From: an uncultured Paracoccaceae bacterium
GTDB taxonomy: Bacteria; Pseudomonadota; Alphaproteobacteria; Rhodobacterales; Rhodobacteraceae
Direction of reading: 5' to 3'
Length of the DNA stretch: 64,000 nt
Assembly (NCBI GenBank): GCA_938002605.1
Contig: CALLAF010000026.1
Location: 1 to 64,000, forward strand
Shown here: positions 26,606 through 36,106 of the stretch, in pieces
How the letters are laid out: each line of letters starts with the position of its first letter
How positions within the stretch are numbered: the stretch's first letter is position 1
Translations under genes and position numbers: made by a program
Notes under the pieces: model-generated
What the model was told of the DNA's origin: nothing
The model's database searches: none
What the model saw: the letters and a program-made list of their open reading frames with translations, nothing else

Positions 26606-27094
26606 CTAATTTTTGAGCGCAAGTGAATCGACGGTTGATAAAACCAATTGCAGTGCGTGATCGCGTGCGGCCTGCCGGACTTGGGCACGGCCAAGCGCCC
26701 CGAATTCGACTGTCTCGGTCTTGCAGGTCTGCCCGGTGGCAATCCCAAAACACACGCGCCCTTCGGGTTTGTGGTCTGATCCACCGGGGCCTGCGATTCC
26801 GGTGATCGAAACAGCGATTTGCGCATCGGCATGGGCAAGCGCACCCAAAGCCATTTCGCGCGCGACCTGTTCGGATACGGCACCATAAGCATCAAGGCTG
26901 GCCTTGCGTACGCCAAGCATCTGCATCTTGGCCGTGTTGGTATAGGTGACAAACCCTCGTTCGAACACGGCAGAGCTGCCCGCAACATCCGTGAGCGCGG
27001 CAGATACCATCCCGCCTGTGCAGCTTTCGGCCGTGGTGATCATCACGCCTTTGGCGCGTGCAGATGTAAGAATGTTCTGGACCAGATCGGTCAT
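26606..27094 (-). CDS. CinA C-terminal-type nicotinamide mononucleotide amidohydrolase
   Basis: A 162-residue stand-alone CinA C-terminal domain. The family (PncC) deamidates nicotinamide mononucleotide in NAD recycling. The visible signature is TTAESCTGGMVSAALTDV, then GFVTYTNTAKMQMLGV, and SITGIAGPGGSDHKPEG. The N-terminal MoCF domain of full CinA is absent, as in many proteobacteria. The start overlaps the pgpA stop (ATGA). Confidence 0.92.
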   Translation of the reverse strand: MTDLVQNILTSARAKGVMITTAESCTGGMVSAALTDVAGSSAVFERGFVTYTNTAKMQMLGVRKASLDAYGAVSEQVAREMALGALAHADAQIAVSITGIAGPGGSDHKPEGRVCFGIATGQTCKTETVEFGALGRAQVRQAARDHALQLVLSTVDSLALKN

Positions 27095-27573
27095 GACAGA
27101 TGGTAGACTGCGGCAAGTACGACAACGCCGATTGCGGCGAATATCCCTGCGATAACATCATCAAGCATCACGCCCGTTGGCCCGTGCATCCGGTCTGCCC
27201 AGTCGACCGGCCCCCATTTGGTAATGTCGAACAGACGAAACAGCGCAAAGGCCGCGATCCAACCCGGCCAAAGTGCGGTGATCGCAACGCCGTTGTTTGC
27301 GGCCCCAAAGGCAAGCGGCAGCAAGGCAATCCATTGCCCGCAAACCTCGTCGATGACGATCTCAGAAGGATCATGATTGTCTTTGCCGCGAGTCTCGACC
27401 GCGGTGGCCCAAACGCCCAACACATAAGACGCGACGATACCCGCAATCAGCCCCCAAGGCCCCAATAGCAGGTAGATTGCCCATCCAGCGGGCAGGGCGG
27501 CAAGTGACCCCCATGTTCCCGGTGCGGGGCGGATATGGCCGACGTAAAAGAAGGTTGCGATCAAATGGGTCAT
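27091..27573 (-). CDS. pgpA: Phosphatidylglycerophosphatase A
   Basis: PgpA removes the phosphate from phosphatidylglycerophosphate to give phosphatidylglycerol. The 160-residue membrane protein has the PgpA motifs [14 protein letters not shown] near the N-terminus, [13 protein letters not shown] in the middle and a C-terminal DDVIAGIFA. Three or four hydrophobic helices are visible. It is coupled at both ends by ATGA overlaps, between ispDF and the CinA-C gene. Confidence 0.93.
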   Translation of the reverse strand: MTHLIATFFYVGHIRPAPGTWGSLAALPAGWAIYLLLGPWGLIAGIVASYVLGVWATAVETRGKDNHDPSEIVIDEVCGQWIALLPLAFGAANNGVAITALWPGWIAAFALFRLFDITKWGPVDWADRMHGPTGVMLDDVIAGIFAAIGVVVLAAVYHLS

Positions 27574-28697
27574 GGTTTCACCAATGTTGCGGTTGCGAGT
27601 GCGGCGATCCCTTCGCCGCGTCCAGTAAAGCCAAGCCGCTCAGATGTGGTCGCCTTGACGCTGATCCGGTCTGCGCCAAGCCCCATGATCTGTGCAAGCG
27701 CGGCCTTCATCGCGGGTTGATGTGGGCCGATTTTGGGGAATTCGCAGACCAATGTGCAGTCGATGTTGCTGATCCCGTAACCATGCTCTGCGGCCAACGC
27801 GACAGCGTGCCTAAGAAAGATGTGGCTCTCGGCGCCTTTCCATTGGGGGTCAGATGGCGGGAAATGTTGGCCGATATCGCCCATGCCAAGCGCACCGTAA
27901 ATCGCATCCGTGACTGCATGCATGCCGACATCGGCGTCCGAATGGCCTTGAAGGCTGCGATCAAACGGGATTTTGACCCCGCAAATCCAGACATGATCAC
28001 CTGGCCCAAACCGATGCACATCATAACCATTGCCGCATCTTATATCCATATTTGACCCCATCTGTCGTTCTGCACGGGCGAAGTCGCCGGGCGTTGTAAT
28101 CTTTATATTGTCGTCATCACCCGCAACAATCGCAACCTGCATGCCTGCAGCGCGCGCGACGGTTACGTCATCGGTTGCTTCGGTTTTACAGGCAAGATGC
28201 GCAGCAAGCAGCGGTGCGCGATGAAACCCTTGCGGGGTTTGCGCGCGGTACAAACCCGCGCGGTCTTGTGTGCCAATGACAATATCATCCGCGCCATGCC
28301 ACAGCGTATCAGTCACGGGGATCGCAGGGGCCGCCCCCGGCTGGTGATCAAGCGCGTTAAGCACCGCGTCAATCACCGCCGCGCGTAGCATCGGGCGGGC
28401 GGCGTCATGGATAAGCACCTGCGACGCACCATCGGCCGCATGAAGCCCCGCAAGCACAGATTCCTGCCGAGTTGCCCCGCCCGCAACAACGGTTGCAGCG
28501 GGGGTATCCGCCCAAAGGCTAGGCGCGTCATCCGGGTGTACAACAAGGACTAGCTGCGTAATTGCGGGGTGGTCGGCAAAGGGCTGCATGGCGCGCGCAG
28601 CGATCGTTTTCCCGCGCAGTTTTTGCCATTGTTTTGGAGTGTCACCACCTGCACGTGTTCCCCGTCCGGCAGCGACAATTATGGCGGCTGTGGTCAT
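27570..28697 (-). CDS. ispDF: Bifunctional IspD/IspF enzyme of the MEP pathway
   Basis: One 375-residue chain carries two non-consecutive MEP pathway activities. The N-terminal IspD part (about 1-215) makes CDP-ME from MEP and shows [14 protein letters not shown] and [11 protein letters not shown]. The C-terminal IspF part (about 218-375) makes the cyclic diphosphate and shows [37 protein letters not shown] and [16 protein letters not shown]. The ATG at 28697 is where the IspD fold begins; an upstream frame to 28871 is not conserved. It heads the minus-strand operon and is divergent from dusB. Confidence 0.96.
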   Translation of the reverse strand: MTTAAIIVAAGRGTRAGGDTPKQWQKLRGKTIAARAMQPFADHPAITQLVLVVHPDDAPSLWADTPAATVVAGGATRQESVLAGLHAADGASQVLIHDAARPMLRAAVIDAVLNALDHQPGAAPAIPVTDTLWHGADDIVIGTQDRAGLYRAQTPQGFHRAPLLAAHLACKTEATDDVTVARAAGMQVAIVAGDDDNIKITTPGDFARAERQMGSNMDIRCGNGYDVHRFGPGDHVWICGVKIPFDRSLQGHSDADVGMHAVTDAIYGALGMGDIGQHFPPSDPQWKGAESHIFLRHAVALAAEHGYGISNIDCTLVCEFPKIGPHQPAMKAALAQIMGLGADRISVKATTSERLGFTGRGEGIAALATATLVKP

Positions 28698-28882
28698 GAT
28701 CCTGTACCCCTTGTTGCCTATAGGTTTATGCCGCGTGCCCTTGCAGCGCAATTCGACAGTTCGCTCAGAAATGCGCCTAATTTTTGTGCATATGCCATTT
28801 TTTCTGAAAATGTTACCGGGTGTTTCGTTGTGAAAACAGCTATTTCGGCTTAGATCATCGGTAGTGCACACCCTTTAGGCGA

Positions 28883-29884
28883 ATGACCGTTCCTTTGGCA
28901 AATGACGATTCTCTTCGATTGGACGACGTGGCTTTGCAGCCGCCTGTTGCGCTCGCGCCGCTTGCAGGGATCACAGATTTGCCGTTTCGGCAGCTTGTGG
29001 CATCTTTTGGCGCGGGCTGGGTCGTGAGCGAAATGGTCGCCAGTCAAGAAATGGTGCAGGCAAAACCCGGGGTGCGTGAACGCGCAGAGCTGGGATATGA
29101 CCAAGAGGGCACAGCGGTGCAAATTGCCGGGCGTGACGCCTATTGGATGGGTGAAGCTGCGCGCATGATCCAAGACAACGGCGCTGCAATGATCGACATC
29201 AACATGGGTTGCCCGGCCAAAAAGGTCACAAATGGCTATTCAGGCTCTGCGCTATTGCGCACGCCTGATCACGCGCTTTCCTTGATCGAGGCGGTCGTGG
29301 CCGCAGTTGATATCCCTGTCACGTTGAAAACACGGCTTGGTTGGGATGATGACAGTTTGAATGCGGCTGATGTGGCAAAACGCGCCGAAGGTGCTGGCAT
29401 CAAATTAGTGACAATTCATGGGCGTACGCGCTGCCAGTTTTACAAAGGCTCCGCTGATTGGGCGGCGATTGCGGCCATCAAAGAAGCGGTCGATATCCCT
29501 GTGATTGCCAATGGCGATATCATTGATGCCACAAGCGCGCGGCGCGCGCTGGCACTGTCCGGCGCGGATGGTGTGATGATTGGGCGCGGTGCGCAAGGTC
29601 GCCCTTGGGCGCTGGCGCAAGTTGCGCAGGCATTGCATGGCGGCGCAAAGGTTCATGTGCCAACAGGGGCGGCCTTGGTGGCGTTGATCAGCACGCACTA
29701 CGAGGCAATGTTGTCGTTTTACGGCACGGTCCTTGGGCGACGCGTCGCACGCAAACATTTGGGTTGGTACATGGATGATGCGCAAACAGACCCGGTCTTG
29801 CGCAAGGCCATATTGACCCATGTTCACCCGCGCGATGTGTTGCGCGATCTTCCCGATGCTTTGACCCAAAAGGTGGCCGCATGA
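28883..29884 (+). CDS. dusB: tRNA dihydrouridine synthase B (NifR3)
   Basis: DusB reduces uridine in the tRNA D-loop using FMN and NADPH. The 333-residue TIM barrel begins PVALAPLAGITDLPFRQL, has the catalytic cysteine in INMGCPAKKV (C110), and later TIHGRTRCQFYKGSADW and IPVIANGDI. In Rhodobacter the homologue nifR3 is the first gene of the nifR3-ntrB-ntrC operon, and the same order holds here, with a four-base overlap into ntrB. Confidence 0.96.
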   Translation: MTVPLANDDSLRLDDVALQPPVALAPLAGITDLPFRQLVASFGAGWVVSEMVASQEMVQAKPGVRERAELGYDQEGTAVQIAGRDAYWMGEAARMIQDNGAAMIDINMGCPAKKVTNGYSGSALLRTPDHALSLIEAVVAAVDIPVTLKTRLGWDDDSLNAADVAKRAEGAGIKLVTIHGRTRCQFYKGSADWAAIAAIKEAVDIPVIANGDIIDATSARRALALSGADGVMIGRGAQGRPWALAQVAQALHGGAKVHVPTGAALVALISTHYEAMLSFYGTVLGRRVARKHLGWYMDDAQTDPVLRKAILTHVHPRDVLRDLPDALTQKVAA

Positions 29885-30957
29885 TACTTGATACAGCGCT
29901 TTGGGCGTCGCTTCCCGTACCTGCTTTGATGCTCGACAAAGATGATTTGATTATCTCAAGCAATGCTGCCGCTGAAAGCTTTCTAAATATGTCTTCAAAA
30001 TCGCTGTCAGGTCAGCGGTTGTGGGAAAAAGTGATGATTGATGCGCCGCTTGAGGGGCCCTTTGCGCGCGCGCGCGCGCATCGATCGTCACTGTTTGTCA
30101 ATGACGTGGATGTCGGCAGCGGTGAACGCGCGCCACTGACCTGCAACGTGCAGTTCGCGCCACTTCAGGGCAGCGACGAAATGATGATCGTCATGATCAG
30201 CCCGCGTGAAATCGCGAGCCGCATAAATCAGCACCATTCTTCGGAAAAAGCTGCGAAATCGGCCATTGGCATGGCCGAAATGCTGGCCCATGAAATCAAG
30301 AACCCGCTGGCCGGGATCACAGGCGCCGCACAGCTTTTGTCAATGGGGCTTAGCAGTGAAGATCAGGAAATGACCGATCTGATCGTCGAAGAAAGCCGCC
30401 GGATCGTGAAGCTGCTTGAACAGGTTGAACAGTTCGGGAACCTGCGGCCACCGCTACTTAAGCCCGTAAATATCCATGATATTCTAGACCGCGCGCGGCA
30501 ATCGGCTTCTGTTGGATTTGGCGCACATATGCTTTTCGTCGAAGATTACGATCCCTCACTGCCGCAAACTTTGGCCGATGGCGACCAGCTATTGCAGGTC
30601 TTTTTGAACCTGCTCAAGAACGCGGCCGAAGCAAACAAAGAAGGCGGCACCATCCGCCTGCATAGTTTTTACGACACCTCATTGCGGGTGCGCCGATCAG
30701 ATGGGACGCAGGCGCGGTTGCCGCTCCAAGTTGAGATCATTGACGATGGGCCGGGCCTACCGCCGGCGATCGCAGACGATATTTTTGAACCCTTTGTCTC
30801 GGGCAAAGAAAATGGAACCGGACTGGGCCTTGCGCTTGTTTCTAAGTTGATTGGCGATGTCGGAGGCTGGATTTCTGTTTATAGCGTCCCGGGCCGCACG
30901 GTGTTCCGCATTTCTTTACCCTTGGCCCCTAAAGACAGCGAAGTAGGAGAAAACTAA
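29881..30957 (+). CDS. ntrB: Nitrogen regulation sensor kinase NtrB
   Basis: NtrB phosphorylates or dephosphorylates NtrC in response to PII. The 358-residue soluble kinase has a PAS-like N-terminal domain (1-105), the phosphoacceptor histidine in [12 protein letters not shown] (H137), then [11 protein letters not shown] (N box), DDGPGLPP (G1) and [13 protein letters not shown] (G2). There are no membrane segments, as expected. It overlaps dusB by ATGA and ntrC by TAATG. A (GC)8 tract at 30064-30079 encodes alternating Ala-Arg. Confidence 0.95.
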   Translation: MILDTALWASLPVPALMLDKDDLIISSNAAAESFLNMSSKSLSGQRLWEKVMIDAPLEGPFARARAHRSSLFVNDVDVGSGERAPLTCNVQFAPLQGSDEMMIVMISPREIASRINQHHSSEKAAKSAIGMAEMLAHEIKNPLAGITGAAQLLSMGLSSEDQEMTDLIVEESRRIVKLLEQVEQFGNLRPPLLKPVNIHDILDRARQSASVGFGAHMLFVEDYDPSLPQTLADGDQLLQVFLNLLKNAAEANKEGGTIRLHSFYDTSLRVRRSDGTQARLPLQVEIIDDGPGLPPAIADDIFEPFVSGKENGTGLGLALVSKLIGDVGGWISVYSVPGRTVFRISLPLAPKDSEVGEN

Positions 30958-32333
30958 TGGACGGTACCGTTCTTGTTGCAGATGATGACCGGACGATCCG
31001 CACGGTGCTTACCCAAGCGCTCACGCGAGCGGGGTGCAAGGTCCATGCGACGTCATCGCTGGTCACCTTGATGCGCTGGGTGGATGAAGGTAAAGGCGAT
31101 CTTGTCATCTCGGATGTGGTTATGCCTGACGGTAACGGGCTTGATCAATTGCCAAAAATTGCCGCCGCTCGTCCCGGATTGCCAGTGATTGTGATCTCGG
31201 CGCAGAACACGATTATGACAGCGATCCAAGCTGCCGAAGCGGATGCTTATGATTATCTGCCGAAACCTTTTGACCTGCCCGACCTGATGAAGCGCGCCGC
31301 GCGTGCGCTTGAGGTGAAACGCCGTGCGCCGCAACAGGCCCGCGCTGCCGACGCAGGGGCCACACAAGAAGCGGGTGAGCTGCCGCTTGTGGGCCGTACA
31401 CCCGTGATGCAATCGCTTTACCGGCTGGTTGCGCGGGTTATGAACACACAATTGCCAGTGCTGATCACCGGCGAAAGCGGCACAGGGAAATCGCTGATCG
31501 CGCGTGCGGTACATGATTTTTCAGACCGGCGCAGCCTGCCGTTTGTAGTGGTGTCTGCCAGTGACCTTGAAGGAATGGATGGCCCCTCTGCGGTGCTAAG
31601 CCGCGCAAAAGGTGGCACGATCCTATTTGACGAGGTCAGCGATCTGTCCGACGAGGCCCAAGGTCGTATCGTACGTATGTTGGATGCGCTTGGCGATAAC
31701 GCGCCGCGCATTATGGCGACGTCACAGACTGATCTGATGTCACGCATGGAAGACGGCCAGTTCCGTGAGGATCTGTTTTACCGTTTGGGCGGTGTGACGG
31801 TTGATGTTCCGTCTTTGCGGGAACGTGTTGATGATATTCCGCTACTGGCCGAGCATTTCCTCGCGCGTTCTGAACGCGATGGCGCGCCTCTGCGGCGCTT
31901 TGGCGATGCGGCGCTTGAATTGGTGCGCGCCTATAGCTGGCCTGGAAACGTCCGCCAGCTTGAAAATGCGGTGCGTCGCTTGGTCTTTACCGCCGCCGAA
32001 GAAGAAATTTCGCGCGCCGAAGTCGAAACGGTGCTTGGCAATCAGCCCGCGATAGAGCCGCTGCGTTCAGGCGGCGAGGGCGAAAAACTGTCTGTCAGTG
32101 TGGCCAAACATTTGCGCCGCTACTTTGACCTGCACGGCGGGGTTTTACCCGCGCCGGGGCTTTACAACCGTATCCTCAAAGAGGTCGAAGGGCCTCTGAT
32201 CGAGATTGCTCTCGACGCGACGGGCGGAAATCAGGCTAAATGCGCTGATTTACTTGGCATTAACCGCAATACTTTGCGCAAGAAGATTACCGACCTTGAT
32301 ATTCGCGTGACACGCCGCCGCAAATTGATGTAA
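30957..32333 (+). CDS. ntrC: Nitrogen regulator NtrC lacking the GAFTGA loop
   Basis: NtrC is the response regulator that activates nitrogen-limitation genes. The 458-residue protein has a receiver domain (phosphoacceptor D53 in [13 protein letters not shown]), an AAA+ domain with Walker A GESGTGKS (172-179) and Walker [11 protein letters not shown] (221-230), and a C-terminal Fis-type HTH ([19 protein letters not shown]). Between the two Walker motifs the usual ESELFGHEKGAFTGA segment is missing: the chain passes from [17 protein letters not shown] straight to LSRAKGG. Rhodobacter capsulatus NtrC also lacks GAFTGA and works with sigma-70 polymerase. Confidence 0.96.
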   Translation: MDGTVLVADDDRTIRTVLTQALTRAGCKVHATSSLVTLMRWVDEGKGDLVISDVVMPDGNGLDQLPKIAAARPGLPVIVISAQNTIMTAIQAAEADAYDYLPKPFDLPDLMKRAARALEVKRRAPQQARAADAGATQEAGELPLVGRTPVMQSLYRLVARVMNTQLPVLITGESGTGKSLIARAVHDFSDRRSLPFVVVSASDLEGMDGPSAVLSRAKGGTILFDEVSDLSDEAQGRIVRMLDALGDNAPRIMATSQTDLMSRMEDGQFREDLFYRLGGVTVDVPSLRERVDDIPLLAEHFLARSERDGAPLRRFGDAALELVRAYSWPGNVRQLENAVRRLVFTAAEEEISRAEVETVLGNQPAIEPLRSGGEGEKLSVSVAKHLRRYFDLHGGVLPAPGLYNRILKEVEGPLIEIALDATGGNQAKCADLLGINRNTLRKKITDLDIRVTRRRKLM

Positions 32334-32346
32334 AACCGCAACAGGA

Positions 32347-32385
32347 CCGTGACCGTTCTGCGTCAATGATGCAGGCAGGTCACGG
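32347..32385 (+). promoter_or_regulatory. Intergenic hairpin between ntrC and ntrY
   Basis: CCGTGACC (32347-32354) pairs perfectly with GGTCACGG (32378-32385). Inside, after a 3x3 internal loop, CTGC (32358-32361) pairs with GCAG (32371-32374). It lies 14 bases before the GTG of ntrY. With no T-tract it is more likely an mRNA stability or translation element than a terminator. As DNA it could also be an operator. Confidence 0.55.
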
Positions 32386-32399
32386 ATACCGGCGGTAAC

Positions 32400-34691
32400 G
32401 TGGGGCTAACCCACCCTAAGAAAGATCGAGACCGAAGCGTGCGGCGTACCTTTTGGGCCTCTAACTTGATGCAGCTTTCGCGTTGGCAGCGCAGGCGGCA
32501 CGTACAAAGCTTGGTAACCGGGGCCTTGGTTGTCGCGGGGCCGGTGCTTGCTATCTTGACCTATGTTGTCGTTGGCCCATTGGGGCAGGGTGCGCCATCA
32601 GCGCAGCTGCGAACTGTCTTGCTGGTCGATTTGGTCTATGTGCTGATTGTTATGGCTGTCGTGATGCGGCAAGTTGCACGTATGGTGGCCGCGCGGCGTG
32701 CAAAATCTGCGGGGTCGCGGCTGCACTTTCGTTTGACCGGGGTGTTTGCTGCATGGGCCTTGATTCCGACCGTGCTGGTGGCGGTATTTTCGGTTTTGCT
32801 GATTTCCGTCGCGCTCGATGGGATGTTTTCAGAGCCGGTAGGCAACGTGTTGCGCACATCCTTAACCACCGCACAAGCCTATGAGGCCGAGCACCGCCAA
32901 GAACTCACGCGTGATGCGCGCGGGCTTGCGGGATATTTGAACCGCGAACGGCAGGCCAATTTGTTTATGGACGATGGCGAAGTGCGCCGCGCGCTAGGAG
33001 AGGTTGAGGTGCAAATCGAACGGTCGCTGACCGAATCCTTTGTCATAGACGGCGCAGGAGAGATCAAAGCGCGCGGCGCAAATTCCTATGATTTTGATTA
33101 TGAACGCCCAAGCGCCGAAGAATTCACACGTGCGGATGCTGAGGGGCTGATTCTCATTGAGGATGCGCAAAATAATGAATTTCGGGCGCTTGTCGTGCTT
33201 TCCGCCTTTCGCAATCGCTATCTATATGTGACGCGCAGCGTGGATGGGAATGTCTTGTCTTTGCTAAACGACACGACACAAACTGTTGAGCAATATGAAC
33301 TTTTAGCCTCTGAACGAGGCAAAATGCTGTTTCAGTTCGGGCTTTTGTATCTTGGGTTTGCTGTCATTCTGATTTTGGCCGCGATTTGGGCGGGGCTTTG
33401 GTTCGCCGAGCGCCTGTCACGCCCTATTGGGCGGCTTGTGTCTGCTTCGCGCCGTGTGGGCTCGGGGGATTTGGATGTCCGCGTCATCGAAGACGATGGC
33501 GACGACGAAATCGCGCAGCTGGGGCGGTATTTTAACCAGATGACCGGGCAACTGAAGGGGCAGCGCGATGAATTGCTCGAAACCAACCGTATGACAGAAC
33601 AGCGCCGCCGCCTGTTTGATTCCGTGCTGAGTTCAGTCACATCTGGGGTGATTGGGCTTGATGCGGAAGGGCGTGTGACGATGATGAACCCGTCCGCACA
33701 GCGGCTCTTATCTGTTGATCCTAATGATCAAGGCCCAACCGCGTTACCCGTCGCGATTCCCGAATTTGCCGATCTTTTTGGGCGTCTGCGCGGCGATGGG
33801 GCCGATAATTTGCAAGATCAAGTGAACCTAGTGCGCAAAGGGCAACAAGAAAGCCTGCTAGTCCGTATGTCGCCGCGGCGCAACGCAGATGGGGCGCTTG
33901 AAGGTTATGTTGTGGCCTTTGATGATGTGACCGATCTTGTTAGCGCGCAACGCATGGCCGCTTGGGGGGATGTCGCCCGGCGGATTGCGCATGAAATCAA
34001 AAACCCGCTGACTCCGATTCAATTGTCAGCGGAGCGGATCAAACGGAAGTTCGCGAAATCTTTGGGGGATGACGCGGAAAAATTAGAACAAATGACCGAT
34101 GTCATTGTGCGTCAAACCAATGACTTGCGCCGCATTGTGGATGATTTTTCAAAATTCGCACGCATGCCCGAGCCACAACTGGCGGTCGCTGACCTGACGA
34201 AACTGGTCGCGGATGCAGTCACCTTGCAAAAGGCAGGACAACCGGATGTTCAGATAACTGCGGCACTGCCAGAAACCGTCATTTTGGCTGATATGGATGG
34301 TACGATGATCAGTCAGGCCTTGATGAATTTGATTAAAAACGCAGGTGAAGCAACTGAAACCTATATGGAAAAAATGAATCCTAAAGGTTACGAACCTCAG
34401 GTGCGTATTGCCATGGCTCATGTGGGTGATCAGGTGCAGATACGCATTTCAGACAATGGCGTTGGCCTGCCAAGTGACCGGGCGCGGTTGTTTGAACCTT
34501 ATGTTACGACCCGCGACAAGGGCACCGGGCTTGGCCTGCCAATTGTGAAAAAGATCATCGAAGAACATGGCGGCACCCTGTCGCTTGTTGATGCCGAAAT
34601 TTTTGACGGGCAGGACCATGCAGGTGCCTGCGCGATCATCCACCTACCAATAACGCCTGCCGCGACGCAGGCCATAAAAATACCAGCATGA
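32400..34691 (+). CDS. ntrY: Sensor histidine kinase NtrY
   Basis: NtrY is the membrane sensor partner of NtrX, linked to nitrogen and redox control. The 763-residue protein has several N-terminal membrane segments (about 38-150), an extracytoplasmic region (about 155-300), a further membrane helix near 310-335, then HAMP (LSRPIGRLVSASRRVGSGDL), PAS and kinase domains. The phosphoacceptor histidine is H531 in [30 protein letters not shown] is the G2 box. The start used is GTG 32400; ATG 32469 is a possible alternative. It follows ntrC after a folded 66-bp gap and overlaps the first ATG of ntrX. Confidence 0.94.
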   Translation: MGLTHPKKDRDRSVRRTFWASNLMQLSRWQRRRHVQSLVTGALVVAGPVLAILTYVVVGPLGQGAPSAQLRTVLLVDLVYVLIVMAVVMRQVARMVAARRAKSAGSRLHFRLTGVFAAWALIPTVLVAVFSVLLISVALDGMFSEPVGNVLRTSLTTAQAYEAEHRQELTRDARGLAGYLNRERQANLFMDDGEVRRALGEVEVQIERSLTESFVIDGAGEIKARGANSYDFDYERPSAEEFTRADAEGLILIEDAQNNEFRALVVLSAFRNRYLYVTRSVDGNVLSLLNDTTQTVEQYELLASERGKMLFQFGLLYLGFAVILILAAIWAGLWFAERLSRPIGRLVSASRRVGSGDLDVRVIEDDGDDEIAQLGRYFNQMTGQLKGQRDELLETNRMTEQRRRLFDSVLSSVTSGVIGLDAEGRVTMMNPSAQRLLSVDPNDQGPTALPVAIPEFADLFGRLRGDGADNLQDQVNLVRKGQQESLLVRMSPRRNADGALEGYVVAFDDVTDLVSAQRMAAWGDVARRIAHEIKNPLTPIQLSAERIKRKFAKSLGDDAEKLEQMTDVIVRQTNDLRRIVDDFSKFARMPEPQLAVADLTKLVADAVTLQKAGQPDVQITAALPETVILADMDGTMISQALMNLIKNAGEATETYMEKMNPKGYEPQVRIAMAHVGDQVQIRISDNGVGLPSDRARLFEPYVTTRDKGTGLGLPIVKKIIEEHGGTLSLVDAEIFDGQDHAGACAIIHLPITPAATQAIKIPA

Positions 34692-34699
34692 GGACAATC

Positions 34700-36106
34700 A
34701 TGGGCGATATTCTAATCACCGACGACGAACGCGATATCCGGGAACTGATTTCGGACATTCTGATTGATGAAGGCTATACAACGCGGCTGGCGGGCACATC
34801 TGACGCCTGCATGGCCGAAATTGCCAAAGCCCCACCGGCGCTGATGATCCTTGATATTTGGCTTAAGGATAGCGGGATGGACGGGATTGATATTCTAAAA
34901 ACCGTCAAACGCGACAATCCTGACATTCCTGTCGTGATCATTTCGGGGCATGGCAACATTGAGATAGCGGTCGCTGCGATTAAGCAAGGCGCATACGACT
35001 TTATCGAAAAGCCGTTTAATATCGACCAGCTGCTTGTTGTAATTCGGCGCGCGATGGAGACATCTCGGCTGCGTCGCGAAAATGTTGCGCTCAAACGTGG
35101 TGATGTTGCAAGCGCGGATATGCTTGGCGATAGTGCGGCGTTTCGGTTGCTAAAATCCCATCTTGATAAGGTAACAAAATCAAATGGGCGTGTGATGCTG
35201 ACTGGTCCGGCAGGCGTCGGGAAAGAAATTGCTGCGCGTTATATTCATGCGCATTCGAACCGCTCCGGTGCGCCATTTGTCACGGTCAACTCTGCTTCGA
35301 TTGCACCTGACCGGATGGAAGAGGTCCTATTTGGACGCGAAGACAGCACGCGTGGCGTTGAACCTGGGCTGCTAGAAGAAGCCAACGGTGGCGTGATTTA
35401 TTTCGATGAAATCGCAGATATGCCATTGGGAACGCAGTCAAAAATCCTGCGCGTCTTGGTCGATCAACGGTTCCAGCGTGTTGGAGGCAACGACAAAATT
35501 CAAGTGGACCTACGTGTCGTGTCCAGTACCAACCGCGATCTGCCTGCCGCGATTGAGGCTGGGACATTCCGCGAAGAACTGTATCACCGCCTGAACGTGG
35601 TGCCGATTGCGGTCCCATCTTTGGAAGAACGCCGCGAAGATATCCCGGTATTGGCTGAGCATTTCATCGAGGTCTTTAACAAGGCCCAGGGTCTACCCCT
35701 GCGTAAATTGGCTGATGATGCGCGGGCCTTGCTGCAAACGATGGTTTGGCCAGGCAATGTGCGTCAGCTTAAGAATGTCATCGAACGTGTTCTAATCCTT
35801 GGAGATAATTCCGGTGACATCGCTGCGCGAGAATTGCCATCAGGCGATGAAGGCGGAGGCAGTGATGAAGGGCGGATTGTTTTGGCGGGCGGATTGGCGA
35901 CATTGCCTTTGCGTGAAGCGCGTGAATTATTCGAGCGCGAATATCTGCTGACCCAGATTAACCGCTTTGGTGGCAACATTAGCCGCACGGCAACCTTTGT
36001 GGGCATGGAACGCTCGGCGTTGCACCGCAAGCTAAAGTCGCTGGGTGTCGTTACGTCGAATAAGGCGGGCGGTCGCGTTGCCTATGTCGAGGACGACGCA
36101 GAATGA
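34700..36106 (+). CDS. ntrX: Response regulator NtrX lacking the GAFTGA loop
   Basis: NtrX is the NtrC-family response regulator paired with NtrY. The 468-residue protein has a receiver domain (phosphoacceptor D52 in LMILDIWLKDSGMDG), an AAA+ domain (Walker A GPAGVGKE; Walker B GVIYFDEIADMP) and a C-terminal HTH (ISRTATFVGMERSALHRKL). Where GAFTGA is expected the sequence reads LFGREDSTRGVEPG, so the sigma-54 contact loop is absent. The ATG at 34700 has AGGAC just upstream; an ATG at 34688 overlaps the ntrY stop and is the alternative. Confidence 0.94.
   Translation: MGDILITDDERDIRELISDILIDEGYTTRLAGTSDACMAEIAKAPPALMILDIWLKDSGMDGIDILKTVKRDNPDIPVVIISGHGNIEIAVAAIKQGAYDFIEKPFNIDQLLVVIRRAMETSRLRRENVALKRGDVASADMLGDSAAFRLLKSHLDKVTKSNGRVMLTGPAGVGKEIAARYIHAHSNRSGAPFVTVNSASIAPDRMEEVLFGREDSTRGVEPGLLEEANGGVIYFDEIADMPLGTQSKILRVLVDQRFQRVGGNDKIQVDLRVVSSTNRDLPAAIEAGTFREELYHRLNVVPIAVPSLEERREDIPVLAEHFIEVFNKAQGLPLRKLADDARALLQTMVWPGNVRQLKNVIERVLILGDNSGDIAARELPSGDEGGGSDEGRIVLAGGLATLPLREARELFEREYLLTQINRFGGNISRTATFVGMERSALHRKLKSLGVVTSNKAGGRVAYVEDDAE

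Noticed and set aside
30957-32333. ntrC as a degraded pseudogene because the GAFTGA region is missing
   Set aside because: The frame is intact, both Walker motifs and the HTH are present, and the same absence is known in Rhodobacter NtrC.
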